26,384 nucleotides of DNA from CALOBA01 sp942491465 (GCA_942491465.1 CALOBA010000005.1:1-26384); one strand, 5' to 3'; counted from the first letter of the stretch, positions 1-7,999 are shown. The notes: a model not told the origin generated them from the letters alone. A program made the numbers and translations.

Positions 1-300
1 AGCAAGAGAAAATGCTTGAAATCGAGATCGAGAAGCTGCCGTCCTACGGTATCGGACTAGAGCGAGGGATGATGCAGGGCATGGAGCAAGGCAGCGCTTG
101 AACAGGGCACCGCCGAAGGCGCGCACGCCAACGCGGAGTCCCTGCTGCGGCGGTTGATCGCGAGTCGCTTCGGCGTCGTCGATGATGCAACCTGGGAGAA
201 GATGGCCGGGGCCTCCACCGAGCAGCTCAATGCCTGGGCGGAGCGGGTTCTGAGCGCCGATTCCGTTGGCGCCGTGTTCACTGATCCCGACCCATACTGA
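1..300 (+). pseudogene. C-terminal fragment of Rpn/YhgA-like (PD-(D/E)XK) protein, frameshifted
   Basis: The window opens inside a gene. Reading from base 3 gives a tail ending in ERGMMQGMEQG and then a premature TGA at 99-101. Dropping one base near 93 restores the frame and gives LEQGTAEGAHANAESLLRRL, continuing to a natural TGA at 298-300 (end DPDPY). Charged EQG-type repeats followed by a helical LLRRLIxxRFG segment and an AERVLSADS end are typical of the C-terminal tail of Rpn/YhgA-like transposase/nuclease-family proteins. The pseudogene at 3875-4875 on the other strand has the same layout (EQG repeats, LLRLIERRFG, SERMLTADS). The catalytic N-terminal part would lie left of the window. 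The single-base shift makes this copy probably non-functional, although a sequencing error cannot be excluded. Confidence 0.7.
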
Positions 301-371
301 TCGGCGAAGCTACGCGATCGGCCGCGACCGCGGCGCCGTGGTCAAGCTGTGCGCGGTACAGAGCACAGCCG

Positions 372-485
372 CGTAGCCCGGATGAAGCGAAGCGGAATCC
401 GGGGTCCGTTGCGCGCACAAGGGCACGGTTGCGGCGTTGCCGAGGCGCCAAGACCTGGATTCCGCTGCGCTGCATCCAGGCTACG
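372..485. repeat. inverted pair of GTAGCCCGGATG-type dispersed repeats
   Basis: The left copy (372-404) begins CGTAGCCCGGATGAAGCG and ends GGAATCCGGGG. The right copy (454-485), read on the minus strand, begins CGTAGCCTGGATGCAGCG and ends GGAATCCAGG. The two are inverted near-copies of one roughly 32-bp unit, each with internal dyad symmetry (CCCGGAT/ATCCGGG). Elements of this type are scattered between genes in many gammaproteobacterial genomes. Their role is unknown to me. Confidence 0.65.
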
Positions 486-550
486 TGCTGGGGACTGCGC
501 GAGGAGGTTCTCCGACGCTTCGTCTGGTGACCGCATGTACGTTTAGCTGG

Positions 551-640
551 CGTAGGATGGGCAACGCGCAGCGTGCCCATCTTTCCATGAGTTAGGCGCG
601 TACTCTGGTGGGCACGCTGTCGCTTTGCCCACCCTACAAG
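551..640. repeat. inverted pair of GTAGGGTGGGCA-type dispersed repeats
   Basis: The left copy at about 551-586 reads CGTAGGATGGGCAACGCG followed by CAGCGTGCCCATC. The right copy at about 607-640, read on the minus strand, is CTTGTAGGGTGGGCAAAGCG followed by ACAGCGTGCCCACC. Each unit is itself an imperfect palindrome (TGGGCA/TGCCCA). This is the second repeat family packed into the same 300-bp spacer, again as a head-to-head pair. Confidence 0.65.
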
Positions 641-693
641 AAAATGCGCGTAACCGCGCTGCGCGCGGTAAAGAGCACAGCGAATCCAGCGTC

Positions 694-723
694 CAGTGAC
701 CAGCGGATCAGTGGTCAGCGGAT
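694..723. repeat. 15-bp tandem duplication and hairpin across the NACHT-FGE stop codon
   Basis: CAGTGACCAGCGGAT (694-708) is followed directly by CAGTGGTCAGCGGAT (709-723), differing at two positions. The duplicated unit carries the minus-strand stop codon region (715-717). As a by-product, TGACCA (697-702) and TGGTCA (712-717) form a 6-bp stem with a 9-nt loop exactly at the end of the reading frame. It could act as an mRNA 3' hairpin, or be the structure often found just after the variable region of diversity-generating retroelement targets. The second idea is speculative. Confidence 0.5.
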
Positions 724-3453
724 GGGGGACGCGCACAACACCCGGAAGCCGTTGCGGTCGAGCCGGGAATGCGGGTGGTCGAGGTCGCGGAGGTCCGCGC
801 GCGCGAAGTCCCGGACGCTGAACCAGGAGCCGCCGCGCACCACGCGGGACTCGGCACCGTTGGCCTGGATGTGTTCCGGGGAATGGTACTCGTTCAGACA
901 CCATTCCCAGACATTGCCGGCGAGGTCCAGCACGCCGTCGGGCGAAGCGCCTGGCGGATAGATGCCGACAGCGCTGGTCCGCGCCAGATCATGGGGGCCG
1001 GCGTCGCCGTGCGTTTCGTCGATATTGGCCATCCCTTGCTCGTACTCCCGGCCCCACGGATACACCCGACCGTCGGTGCCCCGTGCCGCGCGCTCCCACT
1101 CCCACTCGGTGGGCAGCCGGACCTCGAGCCCGGTCTTGTGGCTCAGCCAGGCGCAGAAGGCCATGGCCTCGAACCAGCTCACCGTCTCGCGGGGATGATT
1201 CGGGATGTCCCAGCTGGGCTGTTCGGGGTCGCGATCCGGCTCGGTCAGGCCCTGCCACCAACGGTCGTCCCGATAGCCGTCGTCGGCGTCGAGGAAGGCG
1301 CGGAACTGGGCGTTGGTGACCGGGTACCGGGCGATGCGGAAGCTGTCGAGCCGGCGGCGCTCGCCGTCCTGGTAGATGAACTCGCCGCCGGGGATGGTGA
1401 CCCAATCGATGTCCGGCAGGCCGTTGGCGTCCAGGCCGACGCCCTTGCGGTCGTCGAGGCCGAGCCGGCCCAGGGCGCGGCCGATGGCGGCCCGGGCCTC
1501 GGGCCGCGGCTCCCGCTCGACATCGGTCAGGCGGGGCAGCCAGGCGTCGTGCAGCTCCCGGAACAGGGCCTCCCGGTCGGCAATCGCGGCGCCGCTCTCC
1601 AGCACGCACTGGGCGCAGACCTCGGGCTGGGCGTCCTTGAGCCAGCGCAGCACCGGTGCGCAGTCGTCGGAATAGAGGCCCGCGAGCAGCACCGCCGCCT
1701 CCTCCCAGCCGCTGCGCTCCCACCAGCGCTGCGCCGGCCAAAGCTTTGCTGCGAGCAGGGGCGGCGCGTCCTGGATGCGGGATCGCAGCGCACTGGCGGT
1801 GAAGTATTCCTGCAATAGCTGGTGACGGAAGCGGATCTCCTCGCCGCCTTCCACCAGGGTGGCGTCCTCCGCCCGCTTGAGCAGCGCCTCACCGCCGAGC
1901 TCCCCCAGGGCAAGGTCGCGGGAGACGACGGTGAGGACACCGAAATCCGCCTCCGCCGTCGCGCCCTCCTCCAAGCGCTCGCCCTGCATGAGCCAGGCGA
2001 GCGCGGTGAGACCCGTCAGCAAGCGCTCGCCATCGGACGTGCGCTCCCAGGCCTGGGTCTGGTCGTTGCGGACCAGCAGGCCCTCGCGGCGCAGCAGGCG
2101 GTCGACGAACCGGGCGAACAGGTCGCCCCGGTTGCGCGGCAGCTCGCCGTCCAGGGCCCAGACCTGGTAGAGCATGGTGAGCATGAAGGGGTTGGCCGCC
2201 AGGCGCAGCAGGCTGCGCGGGTTCGGGACGTTGCGACGCCAGATGGCGTCTTGCTGGCCGCTGGTCTTCGCGTAGGCCTGCTTGTCGTCCTCCGGGTCCG
2301 CGACGGACCAGAAGGCGTCCTCCGTACTCCCCGCTTCCAGCCATGTGGACAGCACATCGGCGAGGCGCTCGTCCCCCGCGAGCTGCCAGAACAGGCGCTG
2401 CGCGCCGCCCGGCGGGACGCCATCGGCGTCGTCCGGGAGCCAGTGGCACAGCACCTGGCGAATGCGCTGGGGCGTCAGGGGCTCCAGGCTCAGGGTGTCG
2501 AGTCCCAGGTCCAGCTCGCCGACGTAATCGTCCCGCCGGCAGGAGACGATGCAGGGCGTGCCCGCGGGCAAGGCGTCCTTGAACGCCAGCAGGTCGGCGG
2601 CCTTGGCCGCGCGCTTGGCGGTCGGTACCTCGTTGAGCCCGTCGAGCAGCAGGATCAGCCGGTCGTCTTTGGCCAGCGCCGGCACGGCCCAGCCGATCTC
2701 CGGGACACGCGCGGCGAGGAACGCGGACAGCGGCTCGTCGCCGCGCCAGTCGCCGAGGCTCACGAAGATCGGCACGGGGGCCCGCGGGTTCGCCAGCGCA
2801 TCGCGTCCCAGATCGGCGGCGAGCCTGCGCAGGGTGGTGCTCTTGCCCGCGCCCGGGGCGCCCAGCAGCGCGGCCTGCTTGACCTCGCCGAAGGCGCTGA
2901 GGACGTCCTCGTATTCGCGCTGCTCGGCCGCCTCGACGCCGGCGCGTTGCCGGGGACGATGCATCAGCAGGGCGATATCCTCGTCGTCGCCCCAGGGCGC
3001 CAGCAGGGCCGCCGCCCGAGCCGCGGGCTGGACATCGGCGATGCCGCGCAACGGGGCGTAGAGTCGCGCCTTGGCCTCGATCTCGGCCAGCAGGCGCTGG
3101 AGGTAGCGCAGCTCCTCGTCGCGGGTCGGCAGGGCGCAGTCGGCGTCGAGCAGCCGCGGCAGCTCGGTGTAGTCCGGGTCGGTCTGCCGGCCGCGGGCGC
3201 TGGCCATGGCCTCGATCAGCAGCGATAGCCCGTGCCGCCCCCGACCGGCGCAGCCGTGCCGCAGCAGGGTCTCCACCAGGTGATCGGCGAAGACCATCGC
3301 CGAGCCCGCGCACTGGAGGGCCGGCCTCGGATCGCGCTCGCAGTCGCCGAAGGCCAGGTTCAGGATGACCCGGCGACTGCGCGCGTCGTCGTCGGCGAAG
3401 AAGGCCTGCAGCAGCCGGACGGCGCGGCCATGGACGGCCTGAGGAACCGGCAT
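715..3453 (-). CDS. NLR-like NACHT NTPase with C-terminal FGE/C-type-lectin-like domain
   Basis: 912 residues. Residues ~1-110 are helical and resemble the death-like effector-associated domains of bacterial conflict proteins (weak call). The NACHT ATPase follows: Walker A GAPGAGKST at 198-206, Walker B LILLLDGLNEVP at 266-277, sensor-like CIVSCRRDD at ~301-309, and a helical region with the NACHT-typical FRHQLLQEYF near 542-551. Residues ~685-912 are an FGE-sulfatase-type domain (PGGEF, ARYPVTNAQF, LPTEWEWERAARG, GNVWEWC, RGGSW, GFRV). In NLR-like systems the C-terminal domain senses a ligand and the N-terminal one recruits an effector. True sulfatase modification is unlikely given the NACHT fusion. 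The start lies 10 nt after the Trypco1-like gene, so the two form one operon. No protease, nuclease or other effector is encoded nearby. Confidence 0.9.
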   Translation of the reverse strand: MPVPQAVHGRAVRLLQAFFADDDARSRRVILNLAFGDCERDPRPALQCAGSAMVFADHLVETLLRHGCAGRGRHGLSLLIEAMASARGRQTDPDYTELPRLLDADCALPTRDEELRYLQRLLAEIEAKARLYAPLRGIADVQPAARAAALLAPWGDDEDIALLMHRPRQRAGVEAAEQREYEDVLSAFGEVKQAALLGAPGAGKSTTLRRLAADLGRDALANPRAPVPIFVSLGDWRGDEPLSAFLAARVPEIGWAVPALAKDDRLILLLDGLNEVPTAKRAAKAADLLAFKDALPAGTPCIVSCRRDDYVGELDLGLDTLSLEPLTPQRIRQVLCHWLPDDADGVPPGGAQRLFWQLAGDERLADVLSTWLEAGSTEDAFWSVADPEDDKQAYAKTSGQQDAIWRRNVPNPRSLLRLAANPFMLTMLYQVWALDGELPRNRGDLFARFVDRLLRREGLLVRNDQTQAWERTSDGERLLTGLTALAWLMQGERLEEGATAEADFGVLTVVSRDLALGELGGEALLKRAEDATLVEGGEEIRFRHQLLQEYFTASALRSRIQDAPPLLAAKLWPAQRWWERSGWEEAAVLLAGLYSDDCAPVLRWLKDAQPEVCAQCVLESGAAIADREALFRELHDAWLPRLTDVEREPRPEARAAIGRALGRLGLDDRKGVGLDANGLPDIDWVTIPGGEFIYQDGERRRLDSFRIARYPVTNAQFRAFLDADDGYRDDRWWQGLTEPDRDPEQPSWDIPNHPRETVSWFEAMAFCAWLSHKTGLEVRLPTEWEWERAARGTDGRVYPWGREYEQGMANIDETHGDAGPHDLARTSAVGIYPPGASPDGVLDLAGNVWEWCLNEYHSPEHIQANGAESRVVRGGSWFSVRDFARADLRDLDHPHSRLDRNGFRVLCASPIR
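742..822 (-). other. candidate diversified (DGR-type) variable region in the FGE-like domain
   Basis: This codes for residues 878-904, just after RGGSW and ending at GFR, the framework that brackets variable regions in C-type-lectin-fold targets of diversity-generating retroelements. At the positions that are Asn (AAC) in typical template repeats, this gene has TTC, AGC, GTC (878-880), TTC (883), CTC (888), GAC, CTC, GAC, CAC (890-893), CAT, TCC (895-896), and CTC, GAC, CGC, AAC (898-901). Fourteen of fifteen end in C, as expected if AAC codons had their adenines randomised. GC-rich codon usage alone favours third-position C, so this is suggestive only. No reverse transcriptase or template repeat is in the window. 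Confidence 0.4.
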
Positions 3454-3463
3454 GCTCGCGGCC

Positions 3464-3838
3464 CTAGCCCTGAGCGGTGCTTGGGTTGGCGGGGCCGGAG
3501 TCGGCGTCGGGTGCGAAGGTCAGGGTGATCGCCCCTTTGCCACCGGCCTTGGCGCTGCCGATGAGATTGAAGCCGCCCTCGGCGGAGACCTCCAGCGACA
3601 CCTGCACCTCCTGCAACTCGTAGCCCGCCACCGCGCGCAGGCCGCCGAACAGGTCGCCCAGCTGGGTGCTCAGCGCCCGCAGCGACTCGGCGAGCTCCGC
3701 GGTATCGAAGGGGACCACGCGGGATGCGCCGCCGGCGAAGATCTCCTTGATCTCGCGCGTGGTCTCGGTTGGTGGGTCGTCGGTGGTGGGGCCGAAGGTC
3801 TGCGTGTCATCCTCGACCCGAACGCGAATGGTGCCCAT
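3464..3838 (-). CDS. Trypco1-like small protein (trypsin-co-occurring domain 1 type)
   Basis: 124 residues, no signal peptide or membrane segment. An N-terminal strand (TIRVRVEDD) leads to a disordered Thr/Pro/Glu stretch. A helix ~40-70 (DTAELAESLRALSTQLGDLF) is followed by strands with VQVSLEVSAEGGFNLIGSAK and KGAITLTFAPD. The pattern of a helix, then an E-V-x-V-x-x-x-L-x-V-S-A-E-G-G-F strand, then a final V/I-T-L-T-F/W strand matches the Trypco1 family, small proteins found beside NACHT/STAND NTPases and trypsin-like proteases in bacterial conflict systems. Its biochemical role is unknown; an adaptor or regulator is assumed. The gene is first in a two-gene operon, 10 nt before the NACHT gene. 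ATG at 3836-3838 is preceded by a weak GGGAA ribosome site. Family assignment is from memory of the pattern, not from a search. Confidence 0.7.
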   Translation of the reverse strand: MGTIRVRVEDDTQTFGPTTDDPPTETTREIKEIFAGGASRVVPFDTAELAESLRALSTQLGDLFGGLRAVAGYELQEVQVSLEVSAEGGFNLIGSAKAGGKGAITLTFAPDADSGPANPSTAQG

Positions 3839-3874
3839 GATGCGGTTCCCGTTGCTGCTCGACAGCGGCCAATG

Positions 3875-4875
3875 TTACCTCAGCGCGGCGTCGATGGAGT
3901 CGGCGGTGAGCATCCGCTCGGACCAGTCGAGCAGCGTCTCGGCGTCGGCGGCCTGGATGCGCCTGCGTACGGCGCCGCTGGGGCGACCGAACCTGCGCTC
4001 GATCAGGCGCAGCAGCATGTCTTCCGCAGCCTGTTTGCGGCCCAGACCGATCGCCCCCTGTTCCAGGCCCTTTTCCAGGCCCTGCGCCAGGCCCTGTTGC
4101 CGGCCTTGTTCCCGTCCCTGTTCGATGTAGCGGTCGATGAAGGTCTGCATTGCGGGTTCTCCGGTGGAGGTCTGTTCCAACAGTTCGCGCACCTCGGGCT
4201 CGTCGACGGCCCTGGTGCCTTGGACGTAGTAGCGCAGCAGCGATTCGAGGCACCTCGACCTGCGGTCTCGCGGTCGTCGATCTGCTCGTTCGATAGCTAG
4301 CGGTCGATGGGAAGGTTGCTGAACACCCAGCGCAGGGCGAGCTGTGCCAGGCGTGTCAGCACCGCGCCCTTGATCTCGGCATTGGTGCGTTCGGACAGGT
4401 CGACCAGATGATAGCTGAAGCTCGGCACCAGCCCCTTGATGTCTGCCGGCAACGGGTCGATGAGCCCGTGGAAGCTGCTCGGCGCCTTCCAGCGTTCCAT
4501 GCCGTGGTGGATGACGATCGGATAGACCGGCGGCAACCGATCCGCCTTGGGGTGCTGCTTGCGGTATTGATCGCCTTGGGCGGCGATGTAGCGCAGGAGC
4601 TGGAGCAGGGTCCAGTACTCCGGGTGCGATTTGTGCTCGAACAGCAGATAGACGAACAGCTCGCCGTCGCCGTGACGGACACGATAGACCAGGTCGGAAT
4701 AGGCCGTGCGCAGTTCTTTGGACACGTAGGTGTCTTTCGCGATCTCCAGCGAGTCGAGGTCGATGTCGGCCAGCAGGCCGGGCGGCAGCCGGCAGGACAG
4801 GAAGTCGCGGGCGATCTCGCGGCGGCCGAAGCTCTCGCGGAAATAGGTGTCGTGGGGAGAGGGGATCTGGTCCAT
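3875..4875 (-). pseudogene. Rpn/YhgA-like PD-(D/E)XK transposase/nuclease family, inactivated
   Basis: The ATG at 4873-4875 opens a 192-residue frame: an HDTYFRESF start, then SDLVYRV and GELFVYLLFEHKS, the Asp and Glu-x-Lys of the PD-(D/E)XK core. It runs to an in-frame TAG at 4297-4299 after NLPIDR. The rest of the protein continues in another frame (CLESLLRYYVQGT, then EQGREQGRQQG repeats, LLRLIERRFG, and end TADSIDAALR, stop 3875-3877). The gene therefore carries a nonsense codon plus a frameshift somewhere in 4245-4299. Intact relatives are about 310-330 residues, matching the combined length. Rpn proteins promote recombination and some act in phage defence. It follows dnaE2 on the same strand with a 27-bp gap. 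Confidence 0.85.
4050..4128 (-). repeat. imperfect EQG/QQG-coding repeat in the Rpn-like relic
   Basis: A run of near-repeats built on CAGGGCCTGGAA/CAGGGCCTGGCG (minus strand) codes for the EQGREQGRQQGLAQGLEKG stretch. Such internal 12-nt repeats are common in the charged tail of Rpn/YhgA-like proteins. They invite slippage, and the homologous tail at 1-120 carries its frameshift in the same kind of sequence. Confidence 0.5.
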
Positions 4876-4902
4876 AGCGGCTGAGTTTAGTCGAGAACGT
4901 TG

Positions 4903-7900
4903 TCAGTGAAAGTCCCGCGAGCGCACCACCAGCCCCCCGAGCAGCCCGGAGTAGTCCTGCATCCGCCGGACCACCAGATGGGTCACGCCGGCCTCGCGCT
5001 GGACCTCGGCGGCGACGCCGAGCAGGCGGGCGCCGAGCAGCTCGGCGCGTTGGCGCTCGGCGATGTGCTTGAACACCACCAGGTTGAGCTGGCCGGTCTC
5101 GTCCTCCAGCGTGACGAAGGTGACGTTGTTGGCGGCGGCCGGGCGCTGGCGGTTGATGACCAGGCCGGCGGTGCGCACCTGCGCGCCGGGGGCGGTCTGC
5201 TGGACCTGCTCGGCGCTGCTTAGACCCTCGGCGCTGAGGCGCTCGCGCAGCAGGGCCAGCGGGTGGCGGCGCAGGCTGAGCCCCAGCGCGGCATAGTCGG
5301 CGACGATGGCCTCGCCCTCGGTGGGGACGGGCAGCGGCGGCAGGGGCTCGGGCTCGGCGTTGCGGTCCACCAGCGGCAGCGGCTCGATCAGGCCGGCGAC
5401 CTGCCAGGCGGCGAGGTGGCGGTTGCCGGTGAGGCCGGCCAGGGCGTCGGCGCCGGCCAGGGCGTCCAGATCCCGTCGGTTGAGCTGAGCGCGGCGCTTG
5501 AGGTCCGCCAGGCTGTGGAACGGGGACTGGTCGCGGGCCGCGGTCAGCCGCTCGGCACCCTTCCCTGAGAGCCCCTTGACCAGCCTGAGCCCCAGCCGGA
5601 TAGCGGGCCGATCCGGCTGCGCAGGCTCCAGCGTGCAGTCCCAGCGGCTGTGCCGGCAGTCCACCCCGCGCACCTCGACGCCTTGGCGCTTGGCCTCGCG
5701 CAGGAGCTGGGCCGGGGCGTAGAAGCCCATGGGCTGGCTGTTGATCAGCGCGGCGAAGAAGGCCGCCGGCTCGTGGTGCTTGAGCCAGGCCGAGCAGTAG
5801 ACCAGCAGCGCGAAGCTGGCGGCGTGGGACTCCGGGAAGCCGTACTCGCCGAAGCCTGAGATCTGGCGGTAGATCTGCTCGGCGAAGGTGCGCGGGTAGC
5901 CGCGGGCGACCATGCCGCCCACCAGGCGCTCGCGGATGGCCTCCAGCCCGCCGCGGCGGCGCCAGGCGGCCATGGAGCGGCGCAGCTGGTCGGCCTCGCC
6001 GGGGTCGAAGCCGGCGGCGACGGTGGCGAGCTTGATCACCTGCTCCTGGAAGATCGGCACGCCCAGCGTGCGCCCGAGCACCGACTCGACCTCGGCGCTG
6101 GGGTAGGTCACCGGCTCCAGCCCCTGGCGGCGGCGCAGGTACGGGTGGACCATGTCGCCCTGGATCGGCCCCGGGCGGACGATGGCGACCTCGATGACCA
6201 GGTCGTAGAAGCGGGCCGGTTTCAGTCTGGGCAGCATGGCCATCTGGGCGCGGGACTCGATCTGGAACACGCCGGTGGTCTCGCCGCGCTGGATCATTCG
6301 GTAGACCTCCGGGTCCTCGGCCGGGATGTCGGCCAAGTTGAGCCGGCTGCCGCGGAAGCCGTTGATCAGATCGATGGCGCGGCGGATGGCGCTGAGCATG
6401 CCGAGCGCCAGGCAGTCCACCTTCAACAGCCCCAGCGTGCCCAGGTCGTCCTTGTCCCACTGGATGACGCTGCGGCCCGCCATGGCCGCGGGCTCGATGG
6501 GCACCAGCTCGGTCAGCGGCCCGCGGCTGATGACGAAGCCGCCGACGTGCTGCGAGAGGTGGCGCGGGAAGCCGATCAGGGCATGCACCAGCGCCATGAC
6601 CTTGAGCACCCGCGGGTTGAAGGGGTCCAGCCCGACCTCGCGCAGCCGCGCCGGCGGCACCGACTGGCCATCCCACCAGTTGATGTTGCGCGCGAGCCGA
6701 TCGACCTGGTCCGGCGACATCCCCAGGGCCTTGCCCACGTCGCGCACGGCGCTCTTCGGCCGATAGCTGATGACGGCGGCGGCCAGGGCGGCGCGTTCAC
6801 GGCCGTATTTGGCGTAGATGTACTGGATCACCTCCTCGCGGCGCTGGTGCTCGAAGTCGACGTCGATGTCCGGCGGCTCGCCGCGCTCGCGCGAGAGGAA
6901 GCGCTCGAACAGCATCTGCATCCGCGCCGGGTCCACCTCGGTGATGCCGATGGCGAAGCAGACCGCCGAGTTGGCCGCCGAGCCCCGGCCCTGGCAGAGG
7001 ATGCCCCGGGCGCGGGCGAAGCGGACGATGTCGTAGACGGTGAGGAAGAACGGCGCGTAGCCGAGTTCGGCGATCAGCTTGAGTTCGTGCTCGATCAGGT
7101 CGCGGACCTTGGCCGGCGTGCCGTCCGGCCAGCGTCGGGCGCAGCCCTGCGCGGTCAGCGTGCGCAGCCAGCTGTCCGGCGTCTCACCGTCCGGGGTGAT
7201 CTCGCGCGGGTACTCATAGGCCAGCTCGGTGGGCTTGAACCGGCAGCGCTCGGCAACAAGCAACGTCTCCGCGAGCAGATCTTCGGGGTAGAAGCGCGCC
7301 AGCACCGGGCGCGGGCGCAGATGGTGCTCGCGGTTCTGCCGCCCCGCCGCACCCAGCCGATCGACCCGGGTGCCGAGGCGGATGGCGGTGACCGTATCCA
7401 GCAGCGCCTGGCGCTCGGGCCGATGCATCAGCACGCCGCCGACGGCCACCAGCGGCAGGCCGGTCGCAGCACCAAGCCGACGCAGCCCGGCGAGCTTGGC
7501 CGTATCGTCACCGTCGCGATGCAGCGCGACGCCGAGCCAGGCGCGGCCGGCACAGTGCTCGGCGAGCCAGTGCCCCGGCTCGGCGGGCGCATCCGCCGCC
7601 GCCAACCAGATCAGCAGGCAGCCCGGCAGGCCCTCGGCCAAGTCCTCCCGATACAGGCGATAGCATCCCTTCTGCGCGCGAGCGCGGCCGCTGGAGATGA
7701 GCCGGCACAGTCGCCCATAGCCGGCTCGATCTTCTGCCAAGGCCAGCAGACGGGGCCCGTCGTCGAGGGCCAGCTCCGCCCCGACGATCAGCCGGATACC
7801 GCTCGCCTCCGCCTCCTGATGCGCGCGCACGATCCCGGCCATCGACGCCTCGTCGGTGATGGCGATGGCCGTGTAGCCCAGCCGCGCCGCCTCGCGCACC

Positions 7901-7980
7901 AGCTCCTCCGGCTGCGACGCGGCGGTCAGGAACGAGAAGCTGGAGCGGCAGTGCAGCTCGGCGTAGGCGGGGGCGGGCAT
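4903..7980 (-). CDS. dnaE2: error-prone DNA polymerase DnaE2 (ImuC)
   Basis: 1025 residues, full length for the DnaE2/ImuC branch of C-family polymerases, which carry out SOS-induced translesion synthesis. The N-terminal PHP domain starts AELHCRSSFSFL and reads AIAITDEASMAG. The polymerase core has GRGSAANSAVCFA near 332-344, the catalytic PDIDVDF at 370-376 (D373, D375) and the third aspartate in KVDCLALGML (D522). FGEYGFPESHAASFA and an OB-fold C-terminus follow, ending RSRDFH. The lack of a C-terminal clamp/tau-binding extension separates it from replicative DnaE. ATG at 7978-7980 sits 19 nt from a LexA box. Its usual partners imuA and imuB are absent: upstream is an AraC stump and downstream an Rpn relic. 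Confidence 0.96.
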   Translation of the reverse strand: MPAPAYAELHCRSSFSFLTAASQPEELVREAARLGYTAIAITDEASMAGIVRAHQEAEASGIRLIVGAELALDDGPRLLALAEDRAGYGRLCRLISSGRARAQKGCYRLYREDLAEGLPGCLLIWLAAADAPAEPGHWLAEHCAGRAWLGVALHRDGDDTAKLAGLRRLGAATGLPLVAVGGVLMHRPERQALLDTVTAIRLGTRVDRLGAAGRQNREHHLRPRPVLARFYPEDLLAETLLVAERCRFKPTELAYEYPREITPDGETPDSWLRTLTAQGCARRWPDGTPAKVRDLIEHELKLIAELGYAPFFLTVYDIVRFARARGILCQGRGSAANSAVCFAIGITEVDPARMQMLFERFLSRERGEPPDIDVDFEHQRREEVIQYIYAKYGRERAALAAAVISYRPKSAVRDVGKALGMSPDQVDRLARNINWWDGQSVPPARLREVGLDPFNPRVLKVMALVHALIGFPRHLSQHVGGFVISRGPLTELVPIEPAAMAGRSVIQWDKDDLGTLGLLKVDCLALGMLSAIRRAIDLINGFRGSRLNLADIPAEDPEVYRMIQRGETTGVFQIESRAQMAMLPRLKPARFYDLVIEVAIVRPGPIQGDMVHPYLRRRQGLEPVTYPSAEVESVLGRTLGVPIFQEQVIKLATVAAGFDPGEADQLRRSMAAWRRRGGLEAIRERLVGGMVARGYPRTFAEQIYRQISGFGEYGFPESHAASFALLVYCSAWLKHHEPAAFFAALINSQPMGFYAPAQLLREAKRQGVEVRGVDCRHSRWDCTLEPAQPDRPAIRLGLRLVKGLSGKGAERLTAARDQSPFHSLADLKRRAQLNRRDLDALAGADALAGLTGNRHLAAWQVAGLIEPLPLVDRNAEPEPLPPLPVPTEGEAIVADYAALGLSLRRHPLALLRERLSAEGLSSAEQVQQTAPGAQVRTAGLVINRQRPAAANNVTFVTLEDETGQLNLVVFKHIAERQRAELLGARLLGVAAEVQREAGVTHLVVRRMQDYSGLLGGLVVRSRDFH

Positions 7981-7999
7981 CGGCGAACGGACCCATAAA

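Larger units (their letters stand above)
351..681. repeat. 19-bp direct repeats enclosing a repeat cluster
   Basis: GCGCGGTACAGAGCACAGC at 351-369 recurs as GCGCGGTAAAGAGCACAGC at 663-681 (18 of 19 identical, same orientation). Between them lie two inverted pairs of dispersed-type repeats, listed separately. The whole stretch from the end of the first gene fragment (300) to the NACHT gene (715) holds no credible gene. Short open frames here only read through the repeats. The arrangement could mark the footprint of a deleted or composite insertion. Confidence 0.6.

Noticed and set aside
349..546. Short plus-strand frame of 65 codons
   Set aside because: It merely reads through the inverted dispersed repeats; no ribosome site and no recognisable protein.
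715..1400. FGE domain as a true formylglycine-generating enzyme serving the arylsulfatase at 9165
   Set aside because: It is fused to a NACHT switch in a conflict-type operon, and the sulfatase is a catalytic-domain-less relic. FGE-fold domains are widely reused for ligand binding.
6145..7998. Long plus-strand open frame opposite dnaE2 (617 codons)
   Set aside because: It is exactly antisense to a gene with unmistakable DnaE2 motifs, is rich in Arg/Gly/His/Gln, and has no domain. High GC removes stop codons on the opposite strand.
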